NCBI GenBank assembly: GCA_020249025.1
Contig: JADCGM010000144.1
Coordinates: forward strand, 1 to 5,740
DNA: 5,740 nt
Reading direction: 5' to 3'
DNA from: Alphaproteobacteria bacterium
GTDB taxonomy: Bacteria; Pseudomonadota; Alphaproteobacteria; Sphingomonadales; Sphingomonadaceae
Shown here: one piece after another, positions 1-5,740 of the stretch
Layout: the number at the start of each line of letters is the position of its first letter
Numbering within the stretch: the first letter of the stretch is position 1
The notes under the pieces: model-generated
What the model was told of the DNA's origin: nothing
The model's input: the letters and a program-made list of their open reading frames with translations, nothing else
Database searches by the model: none
Program-made: the position numbers and the translations under genes

Positions 1-1487
1 GCGCGCTTGCCGCCGTCGCCGTCGCGCCGGGCCAGGCCCAGACGCCGCGCGCCACCGTCCAGCCGGCACAGGACGGCGTCGCCATCGGCGTCGGCAAGGC
101 GACTCTCGTGACGCTGCCGCGCGCCATCGCCGACGTCTTCGTCGCCAACGACAAGATTGCCGACGTCCGCGTCGCCAGCCCGACCCAGATCAACGTCTTC
201 GGCGTCGGCGCGGGCGAGACGACCGTCTATGCGACCGACAAGGCCGGCAAGGTCGTCTATTCGGCCAACGTCCGCGTCGCGCAGAACATCGACAGCGTGA
301 AGGGCATGCTGGCGATGGCGATGCCGGGCGCGGCCATCGAGGTCACGCCGATGAACGGCATGACGCTGCTGACCGGCACCGTCGCCAACCCCGGCGAGGT
401 CGAGGAGGCGACGCGGCTCGTCCAGGCGATCATCGGCGACAAGCAGCTGATCGTGAACCGGCTGAAGACGGCGACACCGATGCAGGTCAACCTGCAGGTC
501 AAGTTCGCCGAGGTCAGCCGCGAGCTCGTCAAGGAGCTCGGCGTCAACCTGCTCAGCCGCGATACCACCGGGGGCTTCAACTTCGGCATCAGCCGCGGCC
601 GCAACCTCGGGTCGATCGGCACGCCCGATCTATCGGGCTTCCCGCAGCTCGACGCCTCGTCGCTGTTCAACCTGCCAGCCAATTCGCTGAAGCTGCCGTT
701 CGATCCGCGCACGGGCCAGTTCCTGTTCGGCGGCACCGATTTCAAGTTCCTGCCGCGCGACGGCGCGACGACGCTCAACTTCGCGGGCAAGCTCGCCGGG
801 CTCGACATCGCCTCGGCGCTCGATCTGCTGGAGACGGACGGCGTCATCACCACGCTCGCCGAGCCGAACCTCACCGCGCTGTCGGGCGAGACCGCGAGCT
901 TCCTCGCCGGCGGCGAATTCCCGATCCCGACGATCAACGAGAACGGGGGCGTCAACGTCCAGTTCAAGGAGTATGGCGTCGCGCTCGCCTTCACCCCCTC
1001 GGTGATCGACGGCGGCCGCATCTCGCTGCGCGTGCGCCCGGAGGTCTCCGAGCTGACCGAGGCCGGCGCGGTGCGCGTCAACAACATCACAATCCCGGCG
1101 CTGACCACCCGCCGCGCCGAGACGACGATCGAGCTGGGCTCGGGTCAGAGCTTCATGATCGCGGGCCTGCTGCGCAACCGCACCGGCAGCGCCACCGACA
1201 AGACCCCGCTGCTCGGCGACATCCCGGTGCTCGGCGCGCTGTTCAAGTCCGACCGCTTCCAGCGCAATGAGACCGAGCTCGTCATCGTCATCACCCCCTA
1301 TCTGGTGAAGCCGGTTCCCGCCGGCTCCATCAAGCTGCCGACCGACGGCTATCAGGCGCCCCCAGACCTGAAGCGCTGGCTGCTCGGCAAGACCTTCGAG
1401 GGCAAGTCGGCCCCGAAGACCACCGCGACCGCGAGTGCCGCCACGCCCCCAGCTGCTCCGCCCGCACCCGGATTCTCGAATAACTGA
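1..1487 (+). CDS. cpaC: CpaC/RcpA-type Tad pilus secretin (5' end cut by the window)
   Basis: Outer-membrane secretin of the Tad/Flp pilus system; the family forms the multimeric channel through which the pilus leaves the cell. The frame is open from base 3, and visible residues are numbered from that codon (494 visible). Residues 1-12 look like the end of a Sec signal peptide (ALAAVAVAPGQA, cleavage likely after A12), so the true start lies just upstream. The GTG at 108 is not the start, because it falls inside the N-terminal pilus-formation domain (about 24-92). A BON-like domain follows (about 96-153), then the secretin domain (about 160-435). Secretin hallmarks are LAEPNLTALSG (285-295), GGEFPIP (303-309), TPLLGDIPVLGALF (401-414) and ETELVIVITPYLV (423-435). 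The C-terminal tail from about 469 is rich in Ala, Pro and Thr. The stop is TGA at 1485. cpaD begins 11 bases later. Only a few N-terminal residues appear to be missing. Family assignment is very secure. Confidence 0.96.
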   Translation, partial: ALAAVAVAPGQAQTPRATVQPAQDGVAIGVGKATLVTLPRAIADVFVANDKIADVRVASPTQINVFGVGAGETTVYATDKAGKVVYSANVRVAQNIDSVKGMLAMAMPGAAIEVTPMNGMTLLTGTVANPGEVEEATRLVQAIIGDKQLIVNRLKTATPMQVNLQVKFAEVSRELVKELGVNLLSRDTTGGFNFGISRGRNLGSIGTPDLSGFPQLDASSLFNLPANSLKLPFDPRTGQFLFGGTDFKFLPRDGATTLNFAGKLAGLDIASALDLLETDGVITTLAEPNLTALSGETASFLAGGEFPIPTINENGGVNVQFKEYGVALAFTPSVIDGGRISLRVRPEVSELTEAGAVRVNNITIPALTTRRAETTIELGSGQSFMIAGLLRNRTGSATDKTPLLGDIPVLGALFKSDRFQRNETELVIVITPYLVKPVPAGSIKLPTDGYQAPPDLKRWLLGKTFEGKSAPKTTATASAATPPAAPPAPGFSNN

Positions 1488-1498
1488 AAGCTGGACCC

Positions 1499-2137
1499 AT
1501 GCGCCGCACCCTTTCCGCCCTTCTCGCCGTCTCCGCGGCGCTGGCCGCCTGCGGGCCGGTCAATCAGGGCGTCGCCACCGTCAAGACGCCGCAGTTCCAG
1601 ACCAAGGAGCTGACGATCAACCTGAAGTTCGTCGACAACGAGATCGGCCCGATGCAGGCCGCGGCGCTGCAGGAGTTCCTCGCCGCCGCCAACCTCGGCT
1701 ACGGCGACCGGGTCAGCATCGACGATCCGATGCCGTTCGGCGCGGCCGTGCGGCGTGCGGCGATCAGCGACATCGTCGGCCGCTTCGGCCTGCTGCTCGC
1801 GGATGCGGGTCCGGTGCTGCCGGGCGAGCTGCCGGCCGGCACGGTGCGGCTCATCGTTCAGCGCTCGGTCGCCGAGGTCCCGAACTGCCCCGACTGGCGC
1901 CGCCCGTCGAACTTCGAGATCGCCGCCTCGACCACGAGCAACTTCGGCTGCGCCACCCAGTCGAATCTCGCGGCGATGGTCGCCGATCCGCAGGATCTGG
2001 CGCAGGGCCGCGAGTACAGCGGCGCCGATGGCGCGACGGTCGTCAAGGCGACCGACGCCTTCCGCCGCCGCACGCCGACCGCCGCCGCCTCGAACGGCGC
2101 GCTCCCCGACATCCGCACCAGCAAGTCCAGCCAGTAA
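1499..2137 (+). CDS. cpaD: CpaD-family Tad pilus lipoprotein
   Basis: Predicted outer-membrane lipoprotein of the Tad pilus machine, 212 residues, normal for CpaD. The start at 1499 gives a lipoprotein signal: two arginines, a hydrophobic run (residues 5-17) and a lipobox LAAC with the lipidated cysteine at C18, followed by Gly19, which favours outer-membrane sorting. The mature part is periplasmic. Family signatures are VRLIVQRS (116-123), VPNCPDW (127-133) and SNFGCATQSNLAAMVADP (147-164). C130 and C151 are the only cysteines after C18 and could form a disulfide (inference). The C-terminus is Ala/Ser/Thr-rich and likely flexible. The gene starts 11 bases after the cpaC stop, with no strong Shine-Dalgarno (only a weak TGGA), so translation may depend partly on coupling to cpaC. 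Function follows the family: partner of the secretin. The exact biochemical role of CpaD is not well defined. Confidence 0.95.
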   Translation: MRRTLSALLAVSAALAACGPVNQGVATVKTPQFQTKELTINLKFVDNEIGPMQAAALQEFLAAANLGYGDRVSIDDPMPFGAAVRRAAISDIVGRFGLLLADAGPVLPGELPAGTVRLIVQRSVAEVPNCPDWRRPSNFEIAASTTSNFGCATQSNLAAMVADPQDLAQGREYSGADGATVVKATDAFRRRTPTAAASNGALPDIRTSKSSQ

Positions 2138-2147
2138 TCCCGCAAGC

Positions 2148-2151
2148 GAGG
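2148..2151 (+). promoter_or_regulatory. Shine-Dalgarno site for cpaE
   Basis: GAGG (within AGCGAGG) lies 7 bases before the ATG at 2159, in the 21-base gap after cpaD. It supports that start and is the best ribosome binding site among the intergenic gaps here. Confidence 0.7.
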
Positions 2152-2158
2152 TCCGCCC

Positions 2159-3421
2159 ATGAACGCGCCGTGGAACCCCAACAAGCGCTCCGGCGGCGTC
2201 GCCCCGCGCGAAGCCTTCGGCGCCTATGTCTGCGATCCGGCCACCGCCGACGCGGTGCGCGCCGCCGCCGCTGAATTCGGCTGGGCGGCGGACAAGGTCG
2301 AGCTGGGCGGGCTGCGCAATGCGGTGCAGGCGCTGTCCGTCTCGACCAGCCCGCAGCTGCTGTTCGTCGACCTCAGCGAGTCGGACGATCCGATCAACGA
2401 CATCAACGCGCTGGCCGAGGTGTGTGAGGCCGGGACGATCGTGGTGGCGACAGGCGCGGTCAATGACGTCCGCCTCTACCGCGAGCTGCTGGCGAGCGGG
2501 CTGCAGGACTATCTGCTGAAGCCGCTGACCGAAGAGGCGCTGCGCGACGCGCTGCTGGCGGCGCAGGGCGTTCTCGCCGGTCCGAAGCCGGCCGCCGCCG
2601 ACGAGGTCAAGCCGCGGTCGGCGATCGCGGTGATCGGCGCGCGCGGCGGCGTCGGGACGAGCACGGTCGCGACCTCGCTCGCCTGGCTGATGGCCGAGCG
2701 TTCGAAGCGCTCGACCGCGCTTCTCGATCTCGACGTCCATTTCGGCACCGGCGCGCTCGCCTTCGATCTGGAGCCGGGTCGCGGCCTCACCGATGCGCTC
2801 GAGAACCCGAGCCGCATCGACGGGCTGTTCATCGAGCGCGCGCTGGTGCGCGCGACGGAGAAGCTCGCCGTACTGTCGGCGGAAGCGCCGATCACCCAGT
2901 CGCTCTACATCGACGGCGCGGCGCTCCATCATCTGCAGGAGGAGATGCGCGCCGCCTTCGACAGCGTCGTCATCGACCTGCCGCGCGAACTGGCGGTGGC
3001 CAATCCGGCGCTGATCGCCGACCTTCAGGACATCGTGCTCGTCACCGAACAGACGCTGGCGGCGACGCGCGACACGATCCGCCTGCTCGCCTGGCTGCGC
3101 CAGCAGACGCCCGGGGCGCGGATCACCGTCGTCGCCAACAAGGTGACCGCGACGCCGCCGCCCGAGGTCGCGAAAAAGGATTTCGAGGCCTCCATCGAGC
3201 GCGCCATCGACATAGCGCTTCCGCACGACGCCAAGACCGCGGCGAATGCGGCGCGGCAGGGCAAGTCGCTGGCCGCGGCCGCCGGCGGCACCAAGCTCGG
3301 CAGCGGCATCGATGCGCTGCACGCCCGCCTCGTCGAGGCCGGCGGCGCGCTGGGCGACGTCCGCCCCTCGCTGCTCGACAGGCTCGGTCTCGGCGCGCTC
3401 CTCGCCAAGCGCGCGGCCTGA
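2159..3421 (+). CDS. cpaE: CpaE/TadZ: receiver-like domain plus MinD/ParA-like ATPase domain, Tad pilus localisation
   Basis: Cytoplasmic, probably membrane-associated Tad component of 420 residues. In this family it positions the pilus machine, often at a pole. Residues about 20-138 form a receiver-like domain: first strand AYVCD (D26), predicted acceptor strand LLFVDLS (D71), VVATG (T98) and YLLKPL (K121). Residues about 153-390 are a MinD/ParA-like domain with P-loop GARGGVGTST (160-169), Walker A' LLDLD (188-192), Walker B VVIDLP (270-275) and VANK (325-328). Relative to ParA KGGVGKT, the signature lysine is Arg (R162) and the P-loop lysine is Thr (T167). This is the degenerate form often seen in CpaE, so ATP hydrolysis may be weak or absent. 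The ATG at 2159 has a good ribosome binding site, and the extreme N-terminus (MNAPWNPNKR) looks like a flexible leader. The cpaF start follows 12 bases after the stop. Family call secure; activity inferred. Confidence 0.95.
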   Translation: MNAPWNPNKRSGGVAPREAFGAYVCDPATADAVRAAAAEFGWAADKVELGGLRNAVQALSVSTSPQLLFVDLSESDDPINDINALAEVCEAGTIVVATGAVNDVRLYRELLASGLQDYLLKPLTEEALRDALLAAQGVLAGPKPAAADEVKPRSAIAVIGARGGVGTSTVATSLAWLMAERSKRSTALLDLDVHFGTGALAFDLEPGRGLTDALENPSRIDGLFIERALVRATEKLAVLSAEAPITQSLYIDGAALHHLQEEMRAAFDSVVIDLPRELAVANPALIADLQDIVLVTEQTLAATRDTIRLLAWLRQQTPGARITVVANKVTATPPPEVAKKDFEASIERAIDIALPHDAKTAANAARQGKSLAAAAGGTKLGSGIDALHARLVEAGGALGDVRPSLLDRLGLGALLAKRAA

Positions 3422-3433
3422 CGCGGCGCCTGA

Positions 3434-5128
3434 ATGGCGATGGCGGTCATGGGTTTCGGCAGAAAGGGCGGCGGACCGCCGGCGGGTGGGCCGGCCGGGC
3501 CGCTGCGTCCGGCCGGGGCCCGCCCGATCGTCGCCCAGCGGCCCGGCCCCCAACTGTCCGCTCCCGAACCCCAGTCGCCGCCGGCCCCGCCGCGCGGCGA
3601 CACCGCCTGTCTGTGGCGGGTGCATTCGGCGCTGGCGCCGATGCTGCTCGATCTGTTCCCGCCCGACAGCGCGCGCAAGCGCCGCCGCGGCGACCTGTCC
3701 GAGCAGATGGAAGGCCATATCCGCGAGGTGATGCGCCGCGACGGCATCGCCGGCGACGAGAATGCGGTGCGCGACACCATCACGGTGCTGCTGAACGAAC
3801 TCGTCGGCCAGTTGGGCGGGCTTCAGCCCGAAGCGGACCCCGAGCGCGCGGGCCGGGCGGCGGCCGCCGCGCGCGGCACCGTCTCGGCGGCGAAGGACCG
3901 GGTTCAGCCGCTGCTGATGGAGCGCATCGACGCCAGCGTCATCGCCGAGATGAGCCGCGGCGAACTCGCCGAGCAGGTCTCCGAGGTGATCTCCGAGATC
4001 CTTGTCGGCGAGAAGATCAACCTCAACCAGGCCGAACAGCGCGATCTGGTCACGCTGCTGCTGAACGACATGCTCGGGCTGGGGCCGCTCGAGCCGCTGC
4101 TCAACGACGACAGCGTCAGTGAGGTGATGGTCAACGGCCCGAAGACGGTCTTCGCCGAGCGCAAGGGCAAGATCGAGCTGACCGACGTCACCTTCCGCGA
4201 CGAGCAGCATCTGCTCAACATCGCGCAGCGGATCGTGTCGGCGGTCGGCCGCCGCGTCGACGAAAGCTCGCCGATCTGCGACGCGCGCCTCCTCGACGGC
4301 AGCCGCGTCAACGTCATCATCCCGCCGCTCGCCATCGACGGCACGACCATCACCATCCGCAAATTCTCGAAGTCGAAGCTGACGCTCGAAAAGATGGTCG
4401 ATTTCGGTTCGCTGACCCCGAAGATGTGCCGGCTCCTGAACATCGCCGGGCGCGTGCGGCTCAACATCATCATCTCGGGCGGCACCGGCTCGGGCAAGAC
4501 GACGATGCTCAACGCCATCTCGCGCAACATCGACCCCGACGAGCGCGTCGTGACCATCGAGGACGCCGCCGAACTCCAGCTCCAGCAGCCGCACGTCGTC
4601 CGCCTCGAAACGCGCCCCGCCAATCTCGAAGGCAACGGCTCGGTCAACATGCGCGATCTCGTCAAGAATGCGCTGCGCATGCGCCCCGACCGCATCATCC
4701 TCGGCGAGGTACGCGGACCGGAGGCGTTCGACCTGCTCGCGGCGATGAACACCGGTCACGACGGCTCGTTCGGCACGCTCCACGCCAACCGCCCGCGCGA
4801 GGCCCTGACCCGGCTCGAGAACATGATCAACATGGCCGGGCTCAACCTGCCGCCCAAGGCGATCCGTCAGCAGATCGCCGATGCCGTCAACATGGTCATC
4901 CAGATCAGCCGCATGCGCGACGGCAAGCGCCGCATCACGCACATCTCGGAGATCGTCGGCATGGAGGGCGACGTCATCACCATGCAGGACCTCTACCTCT
5001 ACAAATATGACGGCGAGAACGAGGACGGGACGCTCAAGGGCGATCATGTCTCGACCGGGCTGCGCCCCGCCTTCTACGACCGCGCCGAATATTACGGGCT
5101 CGGCCGCGCGCTGATGGAGTGCATGTGA
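3434..5128 (+). CDS. cpaF: CpaF/TadA Tad pilus secretion ATPase with extended N-terminus
   Basis: Hexameric GspE/VirB11-family ATPase that powers Flp pilus assembly at the inner membrane; 564 residues. Residues 1-55 are Gly/Pro-rich, low complexity and probably disordered. Residues about 61-130 are a helical extension. A linker leads to the usual CpaF N-terminal helical domain (about 156-222), and then the catalytic domain. Visible motifs: SEVMVNGP (229-236), Walker A GGTGSGKTT (349-357, K355), Asp box TIEDAAELQL (374-383, E376), Walker B RIILGEVRGPE (420-430, E425) and His box GHDGSFGTLHAN (441-452, H442 and H450). All catalytic motifs are intact. Residues 68-125 resemble 158-215 at a fixed 90-residue offset (see the repeat entries). 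In-frame ATGs at 3434, 3440 and 3449 all lack a clear Shine-Dalgarno; 3449 (MGFGRKGG) is a plausible alternative start. The stop overlaps the tadB start by one base. Family call secure; only the exact start is uncertain. Confidence 0.96.
   Translation: MAMAVMGFGRKGGGPPAGGPAGPLRPAGARPIVAQRPGPQLSAPEPQSPPAPPRGDTACLWRVHSALAPMLLDLFPPDSARKRRRGDLSEQMEGHIREVMRRDGIAGDENAVRDTITVLLNELVGQLGGLQPEADPERAGRAAAAARGTVSAAKDRVQPLLMERIDASVIAEMSRGELAEQVSEVISEILVGEKINLNQAEQRDLVTLLLNDMLGLGPLEPLLNDDSVSEVMVNGPKTVFAERKGKIELTDVTFRDEQHLLNIAQRIVSAVGRRVDESSPICDARLLDGSRVNVIIPPLAIDGTTITIRKFSKSKLTLEKMVDFGSLTPKMCRLLNIAGRVRLNIIISGGTGSGKTTMLNAISRNIDPDERVVTIEDAAELQLQQPHVVRLETRPANLEGNGSVNMRDLVKNALRMRPDRIILGEVRGPEAFDLLAAMNTGHDGSFGTLHANRPREALTRLENMINMAGLNLPPKAIRQQIADAVNMVIQISRMRDGKRRITHISEIVGMEGDVITMQDLYLYKYDGENEDGTLKGDHVSTGLRPAFYDRAEYYGLGRALMECM
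3481..3524 (+). other. possible GC-rich hairpin early in the cpaF coding sequence
   Basis: Bases 3491-3498 (CCGGCCGG) can pair with 3509-3516 (CCGGCCGG) around a 10-base loop. An outer stem GGCGGG (3481-3486) with CCCGCC (3519-3524) could extend it across a small internal loop. The region encodes the Gly/Pro-rich N-terminus of CpaF. Such pairing may simply follow from GGC/CCG codon composition, so a regulatory role is not shown. Confidence 0.25.
3635..3808 (+). repeat. internal repeat copy 1 in CpaF (residues 68-125)
   Basis: This segment of the CpaF N-terminal extension aligns without gaps to residues 158-215, exactly 90 residues downstream. Counting by eye gives 17 identities over 58 positions, with 15 in the 41-residue core (85-125 against 175-215). 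Shared landmarks are RG(D/E)LxEQ, IxE, RDxxTxLLN(E/D) and a Gly four positions after the Asn. Many differences are conservative (D/E, M/V, V/I, I/V, L/M). It looks like a diverged second copy of the helical domain that normally opens CpaF. Confidence 0.6.
3905..4078 (+). repeat. internal repeat copy 2 in CpaF (residues 158-215, the family's usual N-terminal helical domain)
   Basis: This is the standard CpaF N-terminal helical region that runs into GLGPLEPLL ahead of the catalytic domain. It matches copy 1 at an offset of 270 bases. DNA identity is also visible in the RDxxTxLLN part: 23 of 30 bases match between 3770-3799 and 4040-4069. The conserved position of this copy next to the ATPase core suggests that it is the ancestral one. 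Confidence 0.6.
5116..5119 (+). promoter_or_regulatory. Shine-Dalgarno site for tadB inside the cpaF 3' end
   Basis: GGAG lies 8 bases before the ATG at 5128, within the last codons of cpaF. Together with the TGATG stop-start overlap it supports both the tadB start and translational coupling between the ATPase and its platform protein. Confidence 0.65.
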
Positions 5129-5740
5129 TGGCGACCGCTGATCTCGCCTTCTTCGGGCTGTTCCTGCTGCTGTCGCTGATGCTCGGCCTCGGCGTCATGG
5201 CGTTCGCGGGCGACCCCGGCGCCAAGAAGGCGGCCAAGCGGTTGGAGAGCATCCGCGAGCGCCATGCCGCGACGCGCGAGGCCCACGCCAAGGCGGCGAT
5301 GAAGCGGATCGTCGCGGCGCGCTCGGTCAACAAGCTCGACAGCTTCGCCGGCCGTTTCGTGCCCAAGCCCGCCGAGCTGCGCGCCCGCCTCCAGCGCACC
5401 GGCAAGCAGTGGACGATCGGCGGCTACGCCATTGCTTGCGCGACCGTGGCGCTGATGGTGCTGTTCCTCGGCATCGTCGCCGGGCTGCCGTTCCTGCTCG
5501 TGATGTCGCTGGCGCTGTTCGCCGGTGCGGGGCTGCCGCACCTTGTCGTCGGGATGATGATCAAGAAGCGCGCCGCCGCCTTCACGACGCGCTTCCCCGA
5601 CGCTATCGACCTGCTGGTGCGCGGCCTGCGCTCGGGCCTGCCGGTGACCGAGTCGCTCGGTGTCGTCGGGCGCGAGGTGCCCGATCCGGTCGGTGTCGAG
5701 TTCCGCCTCATCGCCGACAAGATCCGCATCGGCCGGACCA
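5128..5740 (+). CDS. tadB: TadB/CpaG inner-membrane platform protein of the Tad pilus (3' end cut by the window)
   Basis: Integral inner-membrane protein of the GspF/T2SSF type. With TadC it forms the platform on which CpaF acts during Flp pilus assembly. The frame is open to the window end; 204 codons are visible and the usual length is about 300-330, so roughly the last third is missing. Residues about 5-27 form a first membrane segment. A charged, Ala/Lys/Arg-rich cytoplasmic stretch follows (31-95). Then come two hydrophobic segments close together (about 99-118 and 119-143). The T2SSF domain begins near 155 with the hallmark FPDAIDLLVRGLRSGLPVTE (156-175), then DPVGVEF (186-192). The ATG at 5128 shares its A with the cpaF TGA and has GGAG 8 bases upstream, so the start is firm. 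tadC is expected just downstream (inference from family order). Confidence 0.94.
   Translation, partial: MATADLAFFGLFLLLSLMLGLGVMAFAGDPGAKKAAKRLESIRERHAATREAHAKAAMKRIVAARSVNKLDSFAGRFVPKPAELRARLQRTGKQWTIGGYAIACATVALMVLFLGIVAGLPFLLVMSLALFAGAGLPHLVVGMMIKKRAAAFTTRFPDAIDLLVRGLRSGLPVTESLGVVGREVPDPVGVEFRLIADKIRIGRT

Noticed and set aside
257..1108. A 283-codon open frame on the - strand within cpaC.
   Set aside because: It lies opposite a clearly real secretin gene and encodes a Ser/Pro/Arg-rich sequence with no motif. The same lack of TTA, CTA and TCA sense codons explains it.
1312..1325. GCCGG inverted repeat near the 3' end of cpaC, considered as a terminator or operator.
   Set aside because: The arms are short, it lies inside conserved coding sequence, no T-run follows and the operon continues. 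Short GC palindromes are expected by chance at this base composition.
1435..2274. A 279-codon + strand frame spanning the end of cpaC, all of cpaD and the start of cpaE.
   Set aside because: It is an out-of-phase reading of recognised genes with an Arg/Pro-rich product. cpaD, with its lipobox and family motifs, is the real gene here.
3613..4122. An alternative + strand frame inside cpaF, with similar ones at 3246-3731 and 4426-5010.
   Set aside because: These are Arg/Ala/His-rich out-of-frame products overlapping well-supported cpaE and cpaF coding sequence, with no ribosome binding site or motif.
1352..5047. A 1231-codon open frame on the - strand across the end of cpaC and nearly all of cpaD, cpaE and cpaF.
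   Set aside because: cpaD, cpaE and cpaF all lie in the same + phase (their gaps of 21 and 12 bases are multiples of three), and this - frame is codon-for-codon complementary to them. Stops would need sense codons TTA, CTA or TCA, which are avoided in such GC-rich genes. The translation is dominated by Arg, Ala, Asp and Gly, with no recognisable domain, so it is a composition shadow.
5034..5729. Open - strand frames at 5034-5405, 5092-5541 and 5424-5729, opposite the end of cpaF and tadB.
   Set aside because: tadB on the + strand has a firm start, membrane segments and the T2SSF hallmark. The opposing frames have no recognisable content.

Overview
The window is one stretch of a Tad/Cpa (tight adherence, Flp-type pilus; type IVc) secretion operon, read entirely on the + strand. 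The DNA is very GC-rich, with strong G/C preference at third codon positions. The gene order is the one usual in Alphaproteobacteria: cpaC, cpaD, cpaE, cpaF, tadB. The protein style (CpaE N-terminus with a 'YVCDPATA' stretch, CpaD with 'SNFGCATQSNLAAMV', CpaC ending 'LPTDGYQAPPD') suggests an alphaproteobacterium, most likely a sphingomonad-like one. That taxonomic call is inferred from remembered family style, not from a search.

Layout: 1-1487 is the outer-membrane secretin CpaC/RcpA, cut at its 5' end (the window opens inside its signal peptide). 1499-2137 is the lipoprotein CpaD. 2159-3421 is CpaE/TadZ, a receiver-like domain fused to a MinD/ParA-like ATPase domain. 3434-5128 is the CpaF/TadA secretion ATPase. 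5128-5740 is the start of the inner-membrane platform protein TadB (CpaG), cut at the 3' end. Gaps between genes are 11, 21 and 12 bases, and cpaF/tadB share one base (TGATG). There is no room for internal promoters or terminators, so the block is almost certainly one transcript, with its promoter upstream of the window. No RNA genes, mobile elements, CRISPR arrays or intergenic stretches above 21 bases are visible.

How the parts work together (established for the family): CpaF hydrolyses ATP at the inner membrane and drives TadB/TadC to build the Flp pilus. CpaE localises the machine, often at a pole. CpaC forms the outer-membrane channel, and CpaD is a lipoprotein partner of the secretin. 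cpaB would be expected just upstream, and tadC and tadD downstream.

The system itself is well described; I do not see a new system here. The most interesting detail is inside CpaF: about 58 residues of its unusual N-terminal extension (residues 68-125) align without gaps, at a fixed offset of 90 residues, with the family's normal N-terminal helical domain (residues 158-215). This suggests an ancient internal domain duplication. CpaE also deserves a look: both P-loop lysines are replaced, while receiver-type key residues appear to be kept. The very long antisense reading frame across cpaD-cpaE-cpaF is explained by codon usage and shared phase, and is rejected as a gene.
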